From Thiocapsa imhoffii (GTDB lineage Bacteria; Pseudomonadota; Gammaproteobacteria; Chromatiales; Chromatiaceae): DNA of 64,000 nt. The DNA lies in assembly GCF_016583985.1 (NCBI RefSeq), contig NZ_NRSD01000003.1:124001-188000 (forward strand). Reading direction: 5' to 3'. The stretch's first letter is position 1, and each line of letters begins with the position of its first letter. Under the pieces are notes generated by a model, which saw nothing but the letters and a program-made list of their open reading frames with translations, ran no database searches and was not told where the DNA came from. This document shows, piece by piece, positions 61,090 through 64,000 of this stretch. Made by a program: the position numbers and the translations under genes.

Positions 61090-64000
61090 ATGAAACGCAT
61101 GCTGATCAACGCAACTCAGCCGGAAGAGTTGCGGGTAGCAACAGTCGACGGCCAACAGCTCTACAACCTCGATATTGAATCCCCCGGGCGCGAACAGAAA
61201 AAAGCCAATATCTATAAAGGCGTCATCACTCGGGTTGAACCGAGCCTAGAGGCCGCGTTCGTCGATTACGGGGCCGATCGCCACGGCTTCCTGCCACTCA
61301 AAGAGATTTCTCGGGCCTATTTCGAGCCGGAAAGCGTCAAACCCGGAGCGCGGATCAATATCAAGGATTCCGTCCGCGAAGGCCGTGAGGTCGTCGTCCA
61401 GATCGATAAGGAGGAGCGCGGCAACAAGGGTGCCGCGCTCACCACCTTTATCTCGCTGGCGGGGCGTTATCTGGTGCTGATGCCAAACAACCCACGCGCC
61501 GGGGGCGTCTCGCGCCGCATCGAGGGCCAGGATCGCAGCGAATTGCGCGATGCCATGAGCCAACTGCGCATCCCCGAGGACATGGGACTGATCGTGCGCA
61601 CGGCGGGGGTTGGTAAGAACGTCGAGGAACTGCAGTGGGATCTCGACTATCTCCTGCAACTCTGGAAGGCCATTGAGACCTCGGCGCAGGAACGCAAGGC
61701 ACCCTTCCTGATCTACCAGGAAAGCGATGTCATCATCCGCTCGATTCGCGACTATCTGAGGGTGGATATCGGCGAGATCCTGATCGACGACCGCGCGGTG
61801 TTCGAGCGGGCCGAGAGCTTTATCCGGCAGGTCATGCCAAGCAACCTCAAAAAGCTCAAGCTCTACGAGGACGAGGTTCCACTCTTCACCCGCTATCAGA
61901 TCGAAAGTCAGATTGAGTCGGCCTTCCAGCGTGAGGTCCGACTGCCGTCCGGTGGCTCGATCGTGATCGACCACACCGAAGCCCTCACCTCCATCGATAT
62001 CAACTCGGCCCGTGCGACCAAGGGTGCCGATATCGAGGAGACAGCCCTCAATACCAATCTCGAGGCGGCCGACGAGATCGCGCGCCAACTGCGCCTGCGC
62101 GACCTCGGTGGATTGTTCGTGATCGACTTTATCGACATGACGCCGCCGAAGAATCAGCGGGAGGTTGAGAACCGCCTGCGCGACGCGCTCAAACACGACC
62201 GGGCACGCGTGCAGGTCGCGCGCATCTCCCGCTTCGGCTTGTTGGAGATGTCACGGCAGCGCTTACGTCCATCGCTTGGTGAATCGAGTCAGCAGGTCTG
62301 CCCGCGTTGTAAGGGGCAAGGGACGATCCGCGGCGTCGAATCGCTCGCCTTGTCGATCCTGCGGATCGTCGAGGAAGAGGCGATGAAGGAGAATACGCTA
62401 CGCATCGTCGCTCAATTGCCGGTCAGCGTTGCAACCTTCCTACTCAACGAAAAGCGCCGCGGCATCCTCGAAATCGAACAGCGCCAAGAGGTCGAAGTCC
62501 TGCTGTTGCCGAACGAGTATCTGGAAACCCCCGACTACCAGATCGAACGCATCCGGACGCAAGATTCGGTCAAGCTCGCCGCGGATCAGGCGAGCTACCA
62601 GATGACCGCTCCGCCGGCAGCCGTCGGGACTCCGTTCTACGCGAAACTCGGTCATCCCGTCCAAGCCGAGGAGCCGGCGGTGAAACAGGTTTCACCGGCC
62701 ACCCCCGCACCCGCGCCACAACCACGCTGGACCGCAACCACGCCCACGGCATCGTCGCCGCCGCTCGAAGGGCGTCGCGGTGAAACCGAAAGCCTGCTCA
62801 AACGGATCTGGACGGGCCTCTTCACCTCACGTCAGGTCGAGTCCCCAGCGGCAATCACGCCGCCAGCAACGGGGCTGCAACCGGGAGGAACGGAGTCGAC
62901 CACGCGACGCGCGCACGAACCCGGACAACCACCAGCGCACGGGCGCCAAGCAGAGACCAGCCATGGCGAACGCCGGGGTACGGGCGGTGCCCATGCGACA
63001 CGCCGTGATCCGGCAGCGGAGCGCCCCCGGCCTGATTCCGCACGCGGTCCGCGCCCAGCGCCCGAATCGGGGGGGCGTTCGGAGTCGGTGCGAGGCGGTC
63101 GTCAGGATCCCACGCGCGAGGACCTCGACCGCGACGAACGCGGTGCCACTGACACCCCTGCAGAGGGCGATGAGCAGGCTCAGAGCCGGCGCAGCGGCGA
63201 ATCCCGCTCGCGACGCAGTGGATCGCGTGGACGCGGCCGGCGCGGTGCGGGCCTCGGCGAGGGACGTCGCGACCAGGAGTCCGCCCGCCCGGATGCACAG
63301 GGTGAGGTCGCGGACGCAACCAGCTCGCAGCGGGACCTCGAGGAGGGATCGGCGACGGCGCCTGAACCTGCCCGCGCGGCGACCGCCGTGGTACCTGCAA
63401 GCGCCCATGCCCTGATGCTGACCTCATCCGACCTGACCGCGGAACGCTCGCCAGTCGAGCGACCGACGGGAACCTCGGCGTCAACCGCGGACAGGGGACA
63501 TTCCCGGCCGCCACGAGGGCGTTCGGACGGTCCAGCGGAGGACGCGAGCCACCAAGATGTGGCGAACGAGCCAGAGCCAGCCCCCACGCCCTCGGACGAT
63601 GATGCGTTGAGCGCCGAACGGCCTCGTTCATCGCGCCGCCGCCGCGGCGGACGCAATCGACGGCGCTCGACGTCCGCGGCGGAGACCCGTGATGGGGATG
63701 GGTCCTCCCAGGAGACCCTCGAACCCGTCGTGCAGCAGGATCAGTCCGCGTCCCGGCACCAGGGCGAAGATGACGGCGACGGCACCGAACCCGCGAACCG
63801 GACCCGCGCAACCACCACCGCGGCGGGTGAATGGACCCAGGCACCACGCCCGCGGCGCGGTTCCAACCACACGGCGGAGACAGCCCAGTCCAGCGCGCCG
63901 AGCGACGCCGCGCAAGCGGTGCAACAGTCTGAGCCGGAACGTTTCCAGCCTAGCGATCGGAGCGGCCGACCCGCGACCGACGAGCACTCAGAGTCGGTCC
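61090..64000 (+). CDS. rne: Ribonuclease E, 3' end beyond window
   Basis: 970 codons are present without a stop. The start [17 protein letters not shown] is typical. The S1 domain (about 38-120) shows [20 protein letters not shown]. Catalytic Asp303 (SIDINS) and Asp346 (VIDFIDM) and the zinc-link Cys404 and Cys407 (CPRCKG) fall at exactly the E. coli positions. An amphipathic stretch at about 567-580 ([13 protein letters not shown]) stands where the E. coli membrane-targeting helix is. Beyond it the sequence is a disordered Arg/Glu/Pro-rich scaffold with Arg-rich RNA-binding patches ([12 protein letters not shown]). It cleaves mRNA and processes rRNA and tRNA at the inner membrane. Confidence 0.96.
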   Translation, partial: MKRMLINATQPEELRVATVDGQQLYNLDIESPGREQKKANIYKGVITRVEPSLEAAFVDYGADRHGFLPLKEISRAYFEPESVKPGARINIKDSVREGREVVVQIDKEERGNKGAALTTFISLAGRYLVLMPNNPRAGGVSRRIEGQDRSELRDAMSQLRIPEDMGLIVRTAGVGKNVEELQWDLDYLLQLWKAIETSAQERKAPFLIYQESDVIIRSIRDYLRVDIGEILIDDRAVFERAESFIRQVMPSNLKKLKLYEDEVPLFTRYQIESQIESAFQREVRLPSGGSIVIDHTEALTSIDINSARATKGADIEETALNTNLEAADEIARQLRLRDLGGLFVIDFIDMTPPKNQREVENRLRDALKHDRARVQVARISRFGLLEMSRQRLRPSLGESSQQVCPRCKGQGTIRGVESLALSILRIVEEEAMKENTLRIVAQLPVSVATFLLNEKRRGILEIEQRQEVEVLLLPNEYLETPDYQIERIRTQDSVKLAADQASYQMTAPPAAVGTPFYAKLGHPVQAEEPAVKQVSPATPAPAPQPRWTATTPTASSPPLEGRRGETESLLKRIWTGLFTSRQVESPAAITPPATGLQPGGTESTTRRAHEPGQPPAHGRQAETSHGERRGTGGAHATRRDPAAERPRPDSARGPRPAPESGGRSESVRGGRQDPTREDLDRDERGATDTPAEGDEQAQSRRSGESRSRRSGSRGRGRRGAGLGEGRRDQESARPDAQGEVADATSSQRDLEEGSATAPEPARAATAVVPASAHALMLTSSDLTAERSPVERPTGTSASTADRGHSRPPRGRSDGPAEDASHQDVANEPEPAPTPSDDDALSAERPRSSRRRRGGRNRRRSTSAAETRDGDGSSQETLEPVVQQDQSASRHQGEDDGDGTEPANRTRATTTAAGEWTQAPRPRRGSNHTAETAQSSAPSDAAQAVQQSEPERFQPSDRSGRPATDEHSESV

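Noticed and set aside
62827-63987. Long minus-strand frames of 158-330 codons opposite rne
   Set aside because: They are shadows of the Arg/Pro-rich RNase E tail. The plus-strand frame continues without a stop from a clear RNase E start.

Overview
The window is GC-rich, densely coded DNA (about two-thirds GC by eye) from the chromosome of a diazotrophic gammaproteobacterium. Three arrangements support this class: rluC and rne are divergent, as in Escherichia coli; a Pro-Arg-His-Lys tRNA cluster is present; and mrcB, a TPR lipoprotein gene and yoaA form one operon. The nitrogenase accessory genes nifV, nifW, nifZ and nifM, a 2-oxoacid:ferredoxin oxidoreductase, the hydrogenase maturation gene hypF and a persulfide dioxygenase would suit a purple sulfur bacterium or relative (Chromatiales). 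That placement is inference: no photosynthesis or sulfur-oxidation core gene lies here, and the genus cannot be read from this sequence. No prophage, insertion sequence or CRISPR array was seen.

Layout. 1-8.5 kb: the end of a DUF2272 protein, a VanZ-like membrane protein, a cupin, a large exported sulfatase, an SRPBCC protein, a membrane acyltransferase, a DnaJ-domain membrane protein and a VWA protein. 8.6-13.8 kb: an overlapping operon of the cell-wall synthase PBP1B, a TPR lipoprotein resembling the PBP activator LpoP, and the helicase YoaA. 14.3-22.5 kb: an ABC-2 exporter, a TauE/SafE permease, an ECF transporter T/A pair without a visible S component, and a run encoding a thioredoxin-like protein, an ETHE1-type persulfide dioxygenase, a TrpD-like transferase and a Rieske ferredoxin. 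22.5-26.4 kb: an mgtE operon with three poorly characterised genes. 26.6-30.4 kb: three genes joined by 4-nt overlaps, namely a DUF433 antitoxin-like gene, a DUF5615 toxin-like domain fused in frame to a GspA/ExeA ATPase, and GspB.

30.8-31.4 kb holds four tRNA genes behind a strong sigma-70-type promoter. 31.5-38.9 kb holds folD, korAB, and nifVWZM behind a textbook NifA site plus sigma-54 promoter, then a lower-GC hemerythrin gene. 39-47.5 kb holds a membrane-fused alpha/beta hydrolase, a Trm112-type protein, two Slp lipoproteins, rapA, a small unknown gene, a 730-bp gene-free stretch with a 26-bp near-palindrome, and alr. 47.7-60.5 kb holds hypF, another hydrolase, hrpA, a response regulator with degenerate GGDEF and EAL domains, sppA, a HAD phosphatase and rluC. 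The window ends inside rne, which is preceded by a long putative leader.

Most genes are housekeeping or envelope functions. The best candidates for new biology are the toxin-domain/secretion-ATPase fusion co-translated with its antitoxin-type partner, the LpoP-like activator operon, the persulfide dioxygenase/TrpD-like/Rieske cluster, and the orphan ECF module. Functional calls come from recognising motifs in translations; no database search was run.
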